DNA of 64,000 nucleotides from NCBI GenBank assembly GCA_038135065.1, contig JAYPWI010000012.1, positions 34,195-98,194 of the forward strand, read 5' to 3'. How positions within the stretch are numbered: position 1 is the stretch's first letter; every line of letters begins with the position of its first letter. Shown piece by piece: positions 7,959-17,159 of this stretch. The notes below the pieces were generated by a model. The model made no database searches. It was not told where the DNA came from and saw only the letters and a list, made by a program, of their open reading frames with translations. A program made the position numbers and the translations under genes. This stretch comes from JAYPWI01 sp038135065 (GTDB taxonomy: Bacteria; Actinomycetota; Acidimicrobiia; Acidimicrobiales; Poriferisodalaceae).

Positions 7959-8876
7959 TCAGGCCGGGACGGTGCGGGTGCGAGGTCCGGCTCGCAGCAC
8001 GGCGGATGGGAGCTGGCGGCCAACCAACTCTTCGGCCAGATGTCCGGCCGTCATCAGGGTGTCGAGGTCGATGCCTGTGTCGTAGCCGAGGTCCTCGACC
8101 AGGTGCACGACGTCTTCGGTCGAGACATTGCCCGTCGCACCAGGTGAGTACGGGCAGCCACCCAAACCGCCGATAGACGCGTCGAAGCGTCGTACCCCAC
8201 GCTCCAGACCCACGAGGACATTCGCCAGCCCCAGGTTGCGGGTGTCGTGGAAGTGCAGCCCGATCAGGGAAAGGTCGACGTCGACCGCCTCCAGGGCATC
8301 GAGCAGTGCGTTGACGATCCGGGGTGATGCCATCCCGGAGGTGTCGCCGAACGACACTGCGTCGACCCCGGCCTCGTCGAGTACCCGGCGCGTGTAGTGG
8401 GCCACTCGGGCAGGGTCGACCTCGCCTTCATACGCGCACCCGAATGCGGTGGAGAGGATGGCCTCCACAGGGGTGCCGTGGGCATGGGAGAGTTCGGTGA
8501 GGGCAACTACCTGACCGACGCTGTCATCGGGGGTCATCTTGATGTTCTTCAAGTTGTGGGTCTCCGAGATCGACATGACGACCTCGATCTCGTCCACCCG
8601 GCTGGCCAGCGCGTCGTGCGCGCCCCGCTCGTTGGGGACGAGGGCCCGGTAGCGCACGCCCTCGGCCCGCTCGATGCCGGCCATGACCTGATCGGACCCA
8701 GCCATCGGAGGGATGGCCTTGGGGTGAACGAACGATGCTGCTTCGATGGCGCGTAGCCCGGTGCCCGACAGGGCATCGATGAGAGCCACCCTCTGCTCGA
8801 CGGGGATGGTGTCCTCGTTCTGCAAGCCGTCGCGGGGTCCGACCTCTCGGATCTCGACGAACTCCCGAGTCGACAT
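7959..8876 (-). CDS. Hydroxymethylglutaryl-CoA lyase
   Basis: A 305-residue TIM-barrel lyase cleaving HMG-CoA to acetyl-CoA and acetoacetate, the last step of leucine catabolism. The N-terminal EVGPRDGLQNE holds the catalytic Arg and metal-binding Asp. EAASFVHPKAIPPMAGSD, VSFGDTSGM and HFHDTRNLGLAN (metal His pair) follow, and the family signature ASIGGLGGCPYSPGATGNVSTEDVV contains the catalytic Cys. The length matches the family (about 300). The stop is 1 nt after the start region of the LLM gene upstream on the same strand, indicating one transcript. Confidence 0.93.
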   Translation of the reverse strand: MSTREFVEIREVGPRDGLQNEDTIPVEQRVALIDALSGTGLRAIEAASFVHPKAIPPMAGSDQVMAGIERAEGVRYRALVPNERGAHDALASRVDEIEVVMSISETHNLKNIKMTPDDSVGQVVALTELSHAHGTPVEAILSTAFGCAYEGEVDPARVAHYTRRVLDEAGVDAVSFGDTSGMASPRIVNALLDALEAVDVDLSLIGLHFHDTRNLGLANVLVGLERGVRRFDASIGGLGGCPYSPGATGNVSTEDVVHLVEDLGYDTGIDLDTLMTAGHLAEELVGRQLPSAVLRAGPRTRTVPA

Positions 8877-8877
8877 G

Positions 8878-9891
8878 TCAGGCCTTCAGTTCCTCGAAGA
8901 CGGGCCGCCAACGCTCGGCATCGGACTTGTACGGGGCGTAGAAGCTGATCCGGTCCACGATGTCGTCGTAGCGACGCTTCAGCTCCGCTGCGACGCCCTC
9001 GGGCTCGGACACCACGGCGAATGCATCGAGCACTTCGTCGTCGATGAGGTTGCCCATCTCCACCCAGCGGCCCTGCTTGGACAGGCCGTTCAGCTCGGTC
9101 TGCAGGTCACCCCATCCGTGGCAGTCGAGCACGGGCCGGTAGGCGGGGGTCGAGCCGTAGAACGCGATCTGCTGCTTGACCCCGGTCCGGGCTGCCGCCA
9201 TCTGCTCCTCGGAGTTGCCCGTCACGATGAACGAGGGGCCCGAGATGGTGATGTCGTCCATCGAACGACCGGCCCGGGCGGCGCCGCGTTCGAGGGCGGG
9301 GATCGTTTGCTCGCGTAGGTACTTCTCGGTGGTGAACCCGTGGCAGAGGAACATGTCCGCGGCCGCGCCCGCCACCTCGGTCATCAGCGGGCCGACTCCG
9401 GCCAGGGCGATCCGAGGCGTGCCGTAGGGGTTGGGGCCCGGGTCGAAGAACGGGGTCATCAGGGTGTGGCTGTAGAAGTCGCCCCGGAAGTTGAGCTTCT
9501 CGCCGGTCTCCCACGTGTTCCAGATAGCCCTGATGGCGAGGATCATCTCCTCCATTCGGGCTGCTGGGCGTGACCACTCCATCGAGAACCGCTTGGTGAT
9601 GTGGGGCTTGATCTGGCTGCCCAGGCCCAGGATGAACCGGCCCTTGGTCTGCAGCTGGATGTCGTTGGCGCTGGTGGCCAGGGACATGGGATTGCGGGCG
9701 AAGGCCACGACGATGTTGGTGCCGAGGTCGACCGACTCGGTGGCGTGGGCCATCAGGGGCAGCAGGGTGAACGGGTCGTGCTTGGTCTCGGGGACCCACA
9801 GGCCGTCGTAGCCCACCGCTTCCTGCTCACGGCACTTGTCCATGAGCCCTTCGAATCCGTCGTCTACACCTGCACCGCCGTCAACCTTCAT
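8878..9891 (-). CDS. LLM-class, probably F420-dependent oxidoreductase
   Basis: 337 residues with the luciferase-like monooxygenase barrel: GYDGLWVPETKHDPF, LGTNIVVAFARNPMSLA, FILGLGSQIKPHITKRF and a C-terminal ELKRRYDDIVDRISFYAPY. The pattern with ARMEEMILAIRAIW resembles the actinobacterial F420-dependent LLM subfamilies. The substrate is unknown. It is the first gene of a two-gene transcript with HMG-CoA lyase (1-nt spacer). A TAGCGT box 6 nt before the ATG and no Shine-Dalgarno suggest a leaderless start. Confidence 0.82.
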   Translation of the reverse strand: MKVDGGAGVDDGFEGLMDKCREQEAVGYDGLWVPETKHDPFTLLPLMAHATESVDLGTNIVVAFARNPMSLATSANDIQLQTKGRFILGLGSQIKPHITKRFSMEWSRPAARMEEMILAIRAIWNTWETGEKLNFRGDFYSHTLMTPFFDPGPNPYGTPRIALAGVGPLMTEVAGAAADMFLCHGFTTEKYLREQTIPALERGAARAGRSMDDITISGPSFIVTGNSEEQMAAARTGVKQQIAFYGSTPAYRPVLDCHGWGDLQTELNGLSKQGRWVEMGNLIDDEVLDAFAVVSEPEGVAAELKRRYDDIVDRISFYAPYKSDAERWRPVFEELKA

Positions 9892-9897
9892 GGGGCC

Positions 9898-9903
9898 ACG
9901 CTA
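9898..9903 (-). promoter_or_regulatory. -10 box of the LLM/HMG-CoA lyase transcript (leaderless)
   Basis: TAGCGT on the minus strand ends 6 nt before the ATG at 9891. Confidence 0.4.
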
Positions 9904-9932
9904 CCCCGTCGGGTGGTCCCTGGTCGTCGGGT

Positions 9933-10970
9933 TCAGGCTTCGTCTAGAAGCTTGTCGGCCAAGCCGACCAGGTCGACCACGCTGCGGGCGAATACCTCGA
10001 CTTCGGCCGGAACCTCCGGCGAGGCGCCACCGATGTAACGGCTGTAGACACCCTCGAGGATGCAGGCCAGACGCCAGCATGCGAACGCGTGGAAGTAGGG
10101 CACATCGCTCGTGTCGCGGCCGGTGACCCGCCCGTAGGCGTCGACCAGATCGGCCCGGCTGGCCATACCAGGGGCCACGGTCGCCGAGTCACCCAGCGGC
10201 ATGAAGGCATCGCCAGGTTCGGACCAGTACGCCAAGGTGATGCCCAGGTCGGCCATGGGGTCACCGAGGGTGGCGATCTCCCAGTCCAGGACGGCTGCAA
10301 CGGCTCCGTCGTCGGCCACCAAGCAGTTGTCGAGCCGGAAGTCTCCGTGGACCAGTGTTGCCTCCCGTTGCGGGGGGATCGCAGCGGCCAGACGGTCGTG
10401 GACTTCGGCGACACCCGGGATATGGCGACTGGTCATCGCCTCGAACGCCCGCTTCCACGTGCGGAGTTGGCGTGCCACGTAGTCCTCGCGGCGTCCGAGG
10501 TCGGCCAACCCTGTCGCGTCGAGATCCACTGCGTGGATCGCGGCGAGGTTGCCCACGAGTTCGTCACCCAGACGTCCGAGGCCCTCGGCGGTGAGGGCCT
10601 CGGATTCGGCCGGCGTCCGCAGTACCCGGCCCTCGACGAAGTCGGTCACGTAGAAGTCGGCCCCCGTGACGGCTGCGTCGGTGCACAAGCCCACTACTGC
10701 GGGCACCGGCACCCCGGTCGGGCCCAGGGCGTCGAGAAGGCGGTGCTCGCGGACCATGTCGTGGGCCCCTTCCAGCACATGGGCCAGCGGTGGACGTCGG
10801 AGGACCCAACGTGTGCCAGCTGCATCGGTCACCCGGTAGGTCAGGTTGGAGTGTCCACCCGTGATGAGGTCGAAGGTCAGGGGTGGGGCCACTACCGGTC
10901 GACGCTCGGCCAGCCAGTCGGTGACGTTCGAAACGTCGATTCCGTCGACCTGGTCGTTAGTCTCGTTCAC
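9933..10970 (-). CDS. APH-family phosphotransferase (acyl-CoA-metabolism-associated type)
   Basis: A 345-residue kinase-fold protein. Visible motifs are FDLITGGHSNLTYRV, the ATP-lysine region RWVLRRPP, the catalytic loop LVHGDFRLDNCLV and the metal-binding AAVLDWEIATLGDPMADLG. This subgroup (COG3173) is regularly found beside acyl-CoA dehydrogenases and fused to them in ACAD10/11, where it phosphorylates 4-hydroxyacyl-CoAs. The CoA-metabolism neighbours here fit that role better than antibiotic resistance. The GTG start is preceded by GAGGAA. Confidence 0.85.
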   Translation of the reverse strand: MNETNDQVDGIDVSNVTDWLAERRPVVAPPLTFDLITGGHSNLTYRVTDAAGTRWVLRRPPLAHVLEGAHDMVREHRLLDALGPTGVPVPAVVGLCTDAAVTGADFYVTDFVEGRVLRTPAESEALTAEGLGRLGDELVGNLAAIHAVDLDATGLADLGRREDYVARQLRTWKRAFEAMTSRHIPGVAEVHDRLAAAIPPQREATLVHGDFRLDNCLVADDGAVAAVLDWEIATLGDPMADLGITLAYWSEPGDAFMPLGDSATVAPGMASRADLVDAYGRVTGRDTSDVPYFHAFACWRLACILEGVYSRYIGGASPEVPAEVEVFARSVVDLVGLADKLLDEA

Positions 10971-11115
10971 AGCGGTTCCTCACCCGATGGGCCCTTGTCT
11001 CCTCCACGGAGGCGATGCCCGACGCTAGCGCCGGAGGCGGTGCGAGGATGGACGGGGTCGAATCGCTGCTGAACCGCAGCACCAGGCAGCCAACCCAATC
11101 ACGGAGAGCGGGCAC

Positions 11116-11826
11116 ATGATCGACGTCACCGACCAGGACTTCAACGAGAAGGTGGTGGAAGCGAGCCATCAGGTCCCCGTGGTCGTCGACCTGTGGGCCC
11201 CATGGTGCGGACCGTGCAAGACCCTCGGCCCCATCCTCGACAAGGTGATCGACGAACAGGCGGGCAAGGTCGCTGGGGTGAAGATCAACGTCGACGAGAA
11301 CCCGGCCATCAGCCAGGCGTTCGGTGTGCAGTCGATCCCCATGGTGGTCGCATTCAAGGACGGTCAGGCCGTCGACGGCTTCATGGGTGCGCAGGGCGAG
11401 CCGATGGTCAGGGACTTCATCGAGCGCCTGCTGCCCACCGAAGAGGAGAACGAAGTCGAGGCGTTGGTGGCCGCTGGCGACGAAGCGTCACTGCGGGCCG
11501 CCCTCGAGCTCGACAACGATCACGAGGAGGCCATCACCACCCTTGCGGAGCTTCTGGTTGGCGATGGGCGGGCCGAGGAGGGGCTGGCCCTGCTCGAACG
11601 GATTCCCGAGACGCCGACCACCCGGCACATCGCTGCGCTGGCCCGGGCTGCCGACGTTGCAGAAGCAACGAGCGACGACATGGAGATCGAACTCGAAGGC
11701 CTGCTCACCCGGGTGAAAGGGGACGACGAAGCCCGTCAACGGTTCGTCGACCTGCTGGAGCTCATGGGTCCCGACGACCCCCGCACTGCGCAGTGGCGGC
11801 GGCGTCTGTCCACCGCCCTGTTCTGA
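11116..11826 (+). CDS. YbbN/CnoX-type thioredoxin with TPR-like tail
   Basis: 236 residues. The N-terminal thioredoxin domain (1-108) has the active site W30-C31-G32-P33-C34, the cis-Pro segment QSIPMVVAFKDG and DLWAPWCGPCK. The C-terminal half (about 115-235) is helical with tetratricopeptide-like repeats (ALELDNDHEEAITTLAELLV...). This matches the YbbN co-chaperedoxin architecture, and unlike E. coli YbbN (SxxC) it keeps the full redox CxxC. GGAGAG precedes the ATG. It probably protects or refolds oxidised proteins. Confidence 0.88.
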   Translation: MIDVTDQDFNEKVVEASHQVPVVVDLWAPWCGPCKTLGPILDKVIDEQAGKVAGVKINVDENPAISQAFGVQSIPMVVAFKDGQAVDGFMGAQGEPMVRDFIERLLPTEEENEVEALVAAGDEASLRAALELDNDHEEAITTLAELLVGDGRAEEGLALLERIPETPTTRHIAALARAADVAEATSDDMEIELEGLLTRVKGDDEARQRFVDLLELMGPDDPRTAQWRRRLSTALF

Positions 11827-11872
11827 TTGGACCTGACCAGCCGCCATCTGGCTCGATCTGGGTCACGAGCGT

Positions 11873-13516
11873 TCACTCGGGGTCGCCGGCCCCCGACCAC
11901 ACCTCGGCGGTGTCCGGTTCGGCGGGGTCGTACCCGCAGAGCATGTCGGCCGCTTTCTCGGCGATCATCATGGTCGGCGCGTACAGATTGCCCGTGGTGA
12001 TCGAGGGCAGCACCGAGGCATCGACCACGTAGAGACCGTCTACCCCGTGCACGGCCATGCTGTCGGGATGCACGACGCTGTCGGCGTCGAGTCCCATCCG
12101 GGCGGTACCGCACGGATGGAGGGCCGTTTCGGCGTCTCGAGCCACCCAGTCCAGCACCTCTTCGTCGGACTGCACCCCGGGCCCAGGTGACCGCTCGCCA
12201 CCATCGAAGGCAGTGAAGGCCGGCTGGGCGAGAATGTGACGAGCCGTGGCGATGGCCTCGAGCCACTCGCGGCGGTCTTGGTCGGTCGATAGGTAGTTGA
12301 ACCGTACGGCGGGATGCACACGTGGGTCGGTGCTGGTGATGCGCACGGTCCCCCGCGCGTCGGACCGCATCGGGCCGATGTGGACCTGGTAGCCGTGGGG
12401 GTCGCGTTGGGGAGTGCCGTCGTAGCGAACGGCCAGTGGGAGGAAGTGGAACATGAGGTTCGGATAGGCCTCATCGGGGTTGCTTCGGACGAAGGCACCC
12501 GCCTCGAAGTGATTGGTGGCTCCCGGGCCCCGGCGAGCCAGCCACTGCAGCCCGATCCACGGCGCCCGCCACCACGCCAGGTTGGGTTGCATCGACACGG
12601 GCTGGGTGCACGCGTGCTGGATGTACACCTCGAGATGATCCTGCAGGTTGGCCCCCACGCCGGGAAGGGCGGTGACAATGTCGATGCCCAGGCGTCGCAG
12701 GTGCGCGGGTTCCCCGATTCCCGACAGTTGGAGGAGTTGGGGGGTGTTGAATGCGCCGCCGCACAGGACCACGGTGGGTGCAGCGACATGGCGACGTCGA
12801 CCGGCGTGTCGGAACTCCACCCCGGTCACCGCGTTCCCGTCGAAGGTGACCCGGTGGGCCATTGCCCGGGTCACTAGTTGCAGATTGGGTCGGCCGAGTA
12901 CGGGGTGGAGGTACGCGCGAGCCGCCGAGAGCCGGCGACCTCGGTGCACGTTTTTGTCGAAAGCGGCAAACCCTTCCTGGCGGAAGCCGTTGACATCGGC
13001 GGTTCGAGTGAATCCGGCCTGTTCGCCGGCGGTGAGCCAGGCATCGAACAGCGGGTTGTCTGCCGGACCCCGCTCGAGGACCAGCGGCCCCTCGCCGCCC
13101 CGCCAGGGGTCGGCCCCGGCCAAGCACGTTTCCATTCGTTTGAAGTAGGGCAGGCAGTGGGCATAGCTCCACCGCTCCAGGCCGGGCAGCCCGGCCCAGG
13201 CCTCGTAGTCGGCGGGGTTGCCTCGCTGGAAGATCATGCCGTTGATCGAGCTCGACCCACCGAGCACTTTGCCGCGTGCATGGTGCACCCGTCGTCCTCC
13301 CATGTGCGGTTCGGGCTCGGTGACGTAGCGCCAGTCGTAGAACCGGTTGCCGATGGGGCGGGCCAGAGCAGCGGGCATGTGGATGAACACGTCCCACCGG
13401 CGATCCGGTCGTCCAGCCTCGAGGACGGTCACCCGACGGTCCGGGTCGGCGCTCAGACGGTTGGCCAGCGCACAGCCCGCCGAGCCGCCGCCGACGATGA
13501 CGACGTCGGCATTCAT
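11873..13516 (-). CDS. betA: GMC-family FAD oxidoreductase, choline-dehydrogenase-like
   Basis: A 547-residue glucose-methanol-choline oxidoreductase. The FAD-binding GGGSAGCALANRLS is near the N-terminus, GMC signature 1 is ARGKVLGGSSSINGMIFQRGN, signature 2 is GAFNTPQLLQLSGIG, and the active-site segment is ETALHPCGTARMG. The middle part (LPGVGANLQDHLEVYIQ, NHFEAGAFVRS, YPNLMFHFLPLAVRYDG, IGPMRSDARGTVRI) follows choline dehydrogenase closely, so conversion of choline to betaine aldehyde is the best guess. No betB or choline transporter is adjacent, so another alcohol substrate is possible. Confidence 0.82.
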   Translation of the reverse strand: MNADVVIVGGGSAGCALANRLSADPDRRVTVLEAGRPDRRWDVFIHMPAALARPIGNRFYDWRYVTEPEPHMGGRRVHHARGKVLGGSSSINGMIFQRGNPADYEAWAGLPGLERWSYAHCLPYFKRMETCLAGADPWRGGEGPLVLERGPADNPLFDAWLTAGEQAGFTRTADVNGFRQEGFAAFDKNVHRGRRLSAARAYLHPVLGRPNLQLVTRAMAHRVTFDGNAVTGVEFRHAGRRRHVAAPTVVLCGGAFNTPQLLQLSGIGEPAHLRRLGIDIVTALPGVGANLQDHLEVYIQHACTQPVSMQPNLAWWRAPWIGLQWLARRGPGATNHFEAGAFVRSNPDEAYPNLMFHFLPLAVRYDGTPQRDPHGYQVHIGPMRSDARGTVRITSTDPRVHPAVRFNYLSTDQDRREWLEAIATARHILAQPAFTAFDGGERSPGPGVQSDEEVLDWVARDAETALHPCGTARMGLDADSVVHPDSMAVHGVDGLYVVDASVLPSITTGNLYAPTMMIAEKAADMLCGYDPAEPDTAEVWSGAGDPE

Positions 13517-13547
13517 CGTCCGTGGTGCGGGGGAGTGGCTCGGGTCA

Positions 13548-14546
13548 TCAGGACAGACGTCGGCGTCGACGGCTGGGCAGCCTGACCACCTGGTCGTCGC
13601 CTTCGCCGTGCACCTCGACGAGGCCTCGGGCCTCGGCTGCCCGTACGAAGCTGCCGAAGTTCCGGAATCCGAGGTTGCGCTCGGAGAAGTCGGCGTCCGC
13701 CTTGCGTAGCGCGGTCTTCAGTCCGCTGAGGGCGATGTCGGGTTGTTCGCCGACCACTGTTGTCAGCAGAGCATCAGCCTGGGCTGCTGCGTTGGCCCCT
13801 GCCATTGACACGATGGGATCACCACCCCCCTCGAGGCTGACCAGACCGCCTTCCTCGAGGTTGCGCAGCAAGGCACCGAACCCCCGGAATCCGAGGTCGG
13901 CTTCGTTGAATGTCGGGTCCTTGCGGAGGATGGCCCGCTTGAGGGCCGACCCCCGTACGGACCCCGACGCTGCCTCGAGGCCGGCCAGGGTCGTGAGCAC
14001 GATGGAGGAGTCGGACGATGGTGCCGCAGGTGCGGCGTCCTCATCGGCACCGGTTTGCTCTTCCTGGGACGACACGAGGTTGTCGTAGAAGAGGAACTCG
14101 TCACAGGCCGGCGGCAGAAGACGCGACGTAGATCCGCGGACGCCGACACCGATGACTTCTCGATCGAGTTCACGCAGTTTCTGGACGAGGGGGCTGAGGT
14201 CGCTGTCACCCGTGCAGATCACGAACGTGCCGATGTATGAGCGGTCGAGGGCGAGCTCGACCGCATCGATGGCCATCTTGATGTCGGCGGCGTTCTTCCG
14301 GCTGCCTCCCATCTTCTGTGGGATGTCGATGAGCTCGACCTGATGGCGGGTCAACATGCGCCGGTCGGTGTCGAAGTAGGACCAGTCGGCGTACGCCCTC
14401 CGGGCGATCACCCGGCCTCGTTCGGCGAGGGCGTCGGCCACGGGCGCGAAGTCGAAACCGGCGCCGAGGTTGTCGCGGGCTCCGATGGCCAGGTTCTCGT
14501 AATCCAGGAAGACGGCGATCCTGGCCTCGGACTCGTGAGCGTGCAT
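13548..14546 (-). CDS. NYN-domain nuclease-like protein with two OST-HTH/LOTUS repeats
   Basis: 332 residues. The N-terminal NYN domain (PIN-like fold) has AVFLDYENLAIGARDN, a DIPQKMGGSRKNAADIKMAIDA segment and FVICTGDSDLSPLVQKLRE, which supply the acidic metal-binding cluster. Two OST-HTH-like units follow, about 178-250 and 258-328, each with a conserved LGFRGFGALLRNLEEGGLV or LGFRNFGSFVRAAEARGLV core. In bacteria this NYN+OST-HTH architecture is linked by inference to RNA processing or decay. ATG 14546 is preceded by GGGAGG 7 nt upstream; the in-frame GTG at 14561 overlaps that site, so it was rejected. Confidence 0.85.
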   Translation of the reverse strand: MHAHESEARIAVFLDYENLAIGARDNLGAGFDFAPVADALAERGRVIARRAYADWSYFDTDRRMLTRHQVELIDIPQKMGGSRKNAADIKMAIDAVELALDRSYIGTFVICTGDSDLSPLVQKLRELDREVIGVGVRGSTSRLLPPACDEFLFYDNLVSSQEEQTGADEDAAPAAPSSDSSIVLTTLAGLEAASGSVRGSALKRAILRKDPTFNEADLGFRGFGALLRNLEEGGLVSLEGGGDPIVSMAGANAAAQADALLTTVVGEQPDIALSGLKTALRKADADFSERNLGFRNFGSFVRAAEARGLVEVHGEGDDQVVRLPSRRRRRLS

Positions 14547-14680
14547 ACCTGAGCCTCCCACGCTGGCGCCCTCGGGCCGTTGATGCTCGCCTCGGTCGGG
14601 TTCGGCGGGTTCGGCGGGCGGCAGCTCCGGGCCACCGATACGCTGCGGAGCAAGGTTGTCGCGCAGACCGAGGGGGAGCG

Positions 14681-15907
14681 ATGCCGGTGCTCACCATGTC
14701 CATGGCTGGCCAGCTAACCGAGGCAGAGGTCACTGCCTACGAGCGGGATGGGTTCCTGGTTCGTCGGGGAGTGTTGACCGATGACGAGATCTCGAGGGCC
14801 GAGGCGGGCCTGGCCGCCAATCCGCCCCTCGACGGCACCCTGTACGACGTCCGGCAACTGACCTATCCCGAGCCCGGTCGGTACACCCTGGCTCGGAACA
14901 GCCTCAAGGATCCCGACCTCGGGTTCATCGTGGAGCACCCTGCCGTGGTCGGGCCGGCGGCCCAACTGCTGGGGGACGAGCCGCGCCTGACTGCCTTCGT
15001 GGTGTACGACCGGACGCCCGGTGGGAGTTCGATCGCCTCGCACAACGACTACAAGCGTTGGCGCCCCGTCGGCTCGTCGATGAACTGGTTGTTCACCATC
15101 GTTCCCTTCACCGACTTCGATGCCGATGCCGGGCCGTTGTACGTCGCCCCAGGGTCGCATCATCCCGAACGGGTCCGCCCGGGACCAGAGCGTCCCCTCG
15201 AGGTCGGCCCTCCGATCGTGCCCGACGGATCCGACTTCGTGGACCCCGAGCTGCGACGCGGCGATGTGCTGTTCATGAACATGCACCTGTGGCATCGGGC
15301 CGATGGCAACAACAGCACTCGCCACCGAGCCGGGTACTTCAACAAGTACTGCGGGGCGTCCAGTCCGCCCGCTACCGGGTACCTCGTCTACGACGAGGAC
15401 GTGGTGTCCATGCTGAGCCCGGAGCACCGCGACCTCATCGCCGTGCACAGTGACCGGGCGATCGACACCACGCAGGTCGTGCTGACCCGACACCATCGGG
15501 GCGAGGAACAGATCCTGGTCACCGAGCGGAACGGCCGATTCGACCTGCCGGGCGGGCCGGTGTTCGTCGAGCAGGCCATTCCCGATTGGGATCACGGTAA
15601 CTACATCGCGGCCGCTCAGGCTGCCTTGCGCGACGAGTTGCGGGTCGAGACGCCGTGGCTGTCGTGGGTGGCCGATCACGATCGAGGCGAGGGCCGTAGC
15701 CGGGTCTATGGCTACCACCTGACGGGGCGAGGTTTCCCTGTCGCCTACGAGGGAGAATGGGTTACCCGGCACGCGCTCGAGACCCGGCGGGGTGACCTCG
15801 CCGCTGGATGGATTCCAGACGTGGTCGACGCCTGGCTCGATCCGGCGCCCGTGCGAGGCAAGGGATTGACCCAGGCCCAGTCGCGTATCGACCAGTACTC
15901 CTACTGA
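14681..15907 (+). CDS. PhyH-type Fe(II)/2-oxoglutarate dioxygenase with C-terminal Nudix-like domain
   Basis: 408 residues. Residues about 15-260 form a phytanoyl-CoA dioxygenase-like domain: YERDGFLVRRGVL, the HxD pair H121/D123 in SHNDYKRW, distal H205 in MHLWHRADG and R214 as 2-oxoglutarate anchor candidate. Residues about 264-388 resemble a Nudix fold (TTQVVLTRHH, GRFDLPGG, ALRDELRVET, WIPDVVDAW), but the catalytic GX5EX7REUXEE box is interrupted by an insertion and lacks the tandem glutamates, so hydrolase activity is doubtful. Substrate unknown. A GAGGGGGAG ribosome-binding site supports the start. Confidence 0.75.
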   Translation: MPVLTMSMAGQLTEAEVTAYERDGFLVRRGVLTDDEISRAEAGLAANPPLDGTLYDVRQLTYPEPGRYTLARNSLKDPDLGFIVEHPAVVGPAAQLLGDEPRLTAFVVYDRTPGGSSIASHNDYKRWRPVGSSMNWLFTIVPFTDFDADAGPLYVAPGSHHPERVRPGPERPLEVGPPIVPDGSDFVDPELRRGDVLFMNMHLWHRADGNNSTRHRAGYFNKYCGASSPPATGYLVYDEDVVSMLSPEHRDLIAVHSDRAIDTTQVVLTRHHRGEEQILVTERNGRFDLPGGPVFVEQAIPDWDHGNYIAAAQAALRDELRVETPWLSWVADHDRGEGRSRVYGYHLTGRGFPVAYEGEWVTRHALETRRGDLAAGWIPDVVDAWLDPAPVRGKGLTQAQSRIDQYSY

Positions 15908-15944
15908 CCTCCCCGCTCGGTGATCGCCGATCGTTAGGGGCCAC

Positions 15945-15950
15945 TACGGT
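15945..15950 (+). promoter_or_regulatory. -10 box of the MFS gene (leaderless)
   Basis: TACGGT ends 6 nt before the ATG at 15957; no Shine-Dalgarno. Confidence 0.4.
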
Positions 15951-15956
15951 CGTCCC

Positions 15957-17114
15957 ATGCGCCACCGGTACCTGTACGCGGTCATGCTCCTCATGACCGC
16001 CGGCAACGGAGCGGTGTCCCTCGTTCTGGCCGACCTCGAGGACGCATTCGATGTGTCGTCGACAGGGGTGGGGTTGGTGGCTGCTACAGGGTTCCTGGCC
16101 GCGTTGGTCGGCCACGTCGGTCTGGCACCGGTGGTCGATCGAGGCAACAGCGGAACCGTCGCCTTCGCAGCCGTTGCGATGGCGGTGGCTGGGTCGTTGC
16201 TGTTCGGGCTCGGTGGCGGCCTGTGGTTCTTCGTCGCCGGTCGGGCCATGGCGGGAGCCGGTCTCGGGATCTTTGGGGTCACTGCCCACAAGGCGTTGGT
16301 CGGGCCCGATGGTGAGGGAGGGGGAGCGCGCCTGGGCCTCTTGCTGTCGGCTGCAGTGGCGGGTTTCATCTCTGGCCCCGTCATCGGTGCTGTCTTCGGT
16401 GGGTTGTCCTTCGCTGCTCCGTTCGTCGTGCTCGCAGCCGGTCTGGCCCTCGCAGGGGTTCCCGCCGTGCGATTTGTCGCACAGGCAGAGGTGGCCGCAG
16501 CTCCGGTGAGATTCCGTGAGTTGGCCGCAGTGACGAGACACGCAGGAGTGCAGGCTGCGCTGTTGACGCAGGTGACCGTGTATGGGTTGATCGGGCTCTT
16601 CAACGGCACGGTGGACCGCTACCTCACCGACCTCGGCGTCAGCACGACCGCCATTGCGGTCTCGCTGATGATCATCGGCATCCCGCTCTTGGCGTTGCCC
16701 CGCTGGACGGGAGCCCTCTCCGAACGAAACGGTGGGGGGGCTGTGATGGTTCCCGCCCTGGTTGTGGCCGTGCCCGTCGCTGCGGCCTACGGCGTCATCT
16801 CGGGCGTAGTGACGTTCGTGTTGGTCGGTCTGGCCCATGCCGCGGTCGAGTCGTTCGCGAGTATGGGCGCCCAATTGTTGGTGCTCGAGACGGTTGGGCC
16901 GCAGCGGGCCGCAGTGGGCAACGGAGCCCAGTACTTGGCGTCGATGTCCACCGCGGCGGTCACCGCCGGACTGGGCCCTGTCGTCTACGCCCGCTTCGGC
17001 GAGGTCGTCCTGTTCGGGGGCTGGGCAGTGATCACGGTGATCATCCTTGCGGCGGTGATGCTCCTGCTGAGAACCGGTCAGGGCAGCGAGGGAGAACGGT
17101 CGAGCGCCCGTTAG
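15957..17114 (+). CDS. Major facilitator superfamily transporter
   Basis: 385 residues of almost continuous hydrophobic helices, about 12 in number. It starts RYLYAVMLLMTAGNGAVSLVL, with the loop 2-3 region APVVDRGNSG and the two-halves architecture split by the loop around RFVAQAEVAAAPVRFRELA. This is at the short end for MFS proteins. Substrate cannot be inferred; the upstream dioxygenase is on the same strand but separated by a distinct promoter. It ends 45 bp before comEA. Confidence 0.82.
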   Translation: MRHRYLYAVMLLMTAGNGAVSLVLADLEDAFDVSSTGVGLVAATGFLAALVGHVGLAPVVDRGNSGTVAFAAVAMAVAGSLLFGLGGGLWFFVAGRAMAGAGLGIFGVTAHKALVGPDGEGGGARLGLLLSAAVAGFISGPVIGAVFGGLSFAAPFVVLAAGLALAGVPAVRFVAQAEVAAAPVRFRELAAVTRHAGVQAALLTQVTVYGLIGLFNGTVDRYLTDLGVSTTAIAVSLMIIGIPLLALPRWTGALSERNGGGAVMVPALVVAVPVAAAYGVISGVVTFVLVGLAHAAVESFASMGAQLLVLETVGPQRAAVGNGAQYLASMSTAAVTAGLGPVVYARFGEVVLFGGWAVITVIILAAVMLLLRTGQGSEGERSSAR

Positions 17115-17159
17115 GGTTGCAGGGCGCCTTCCCCGGCATCGAGAGCGGGGAAGAGGCAG

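Noticed and set aside
9933..10970. Aminoglycoside resistance gene
   Set aside because: The sequence is of the acyl-CoA-associated APH subgroup and its neighbours are CoA-metabolism genes; nothing indicates an antibiotic substrate.
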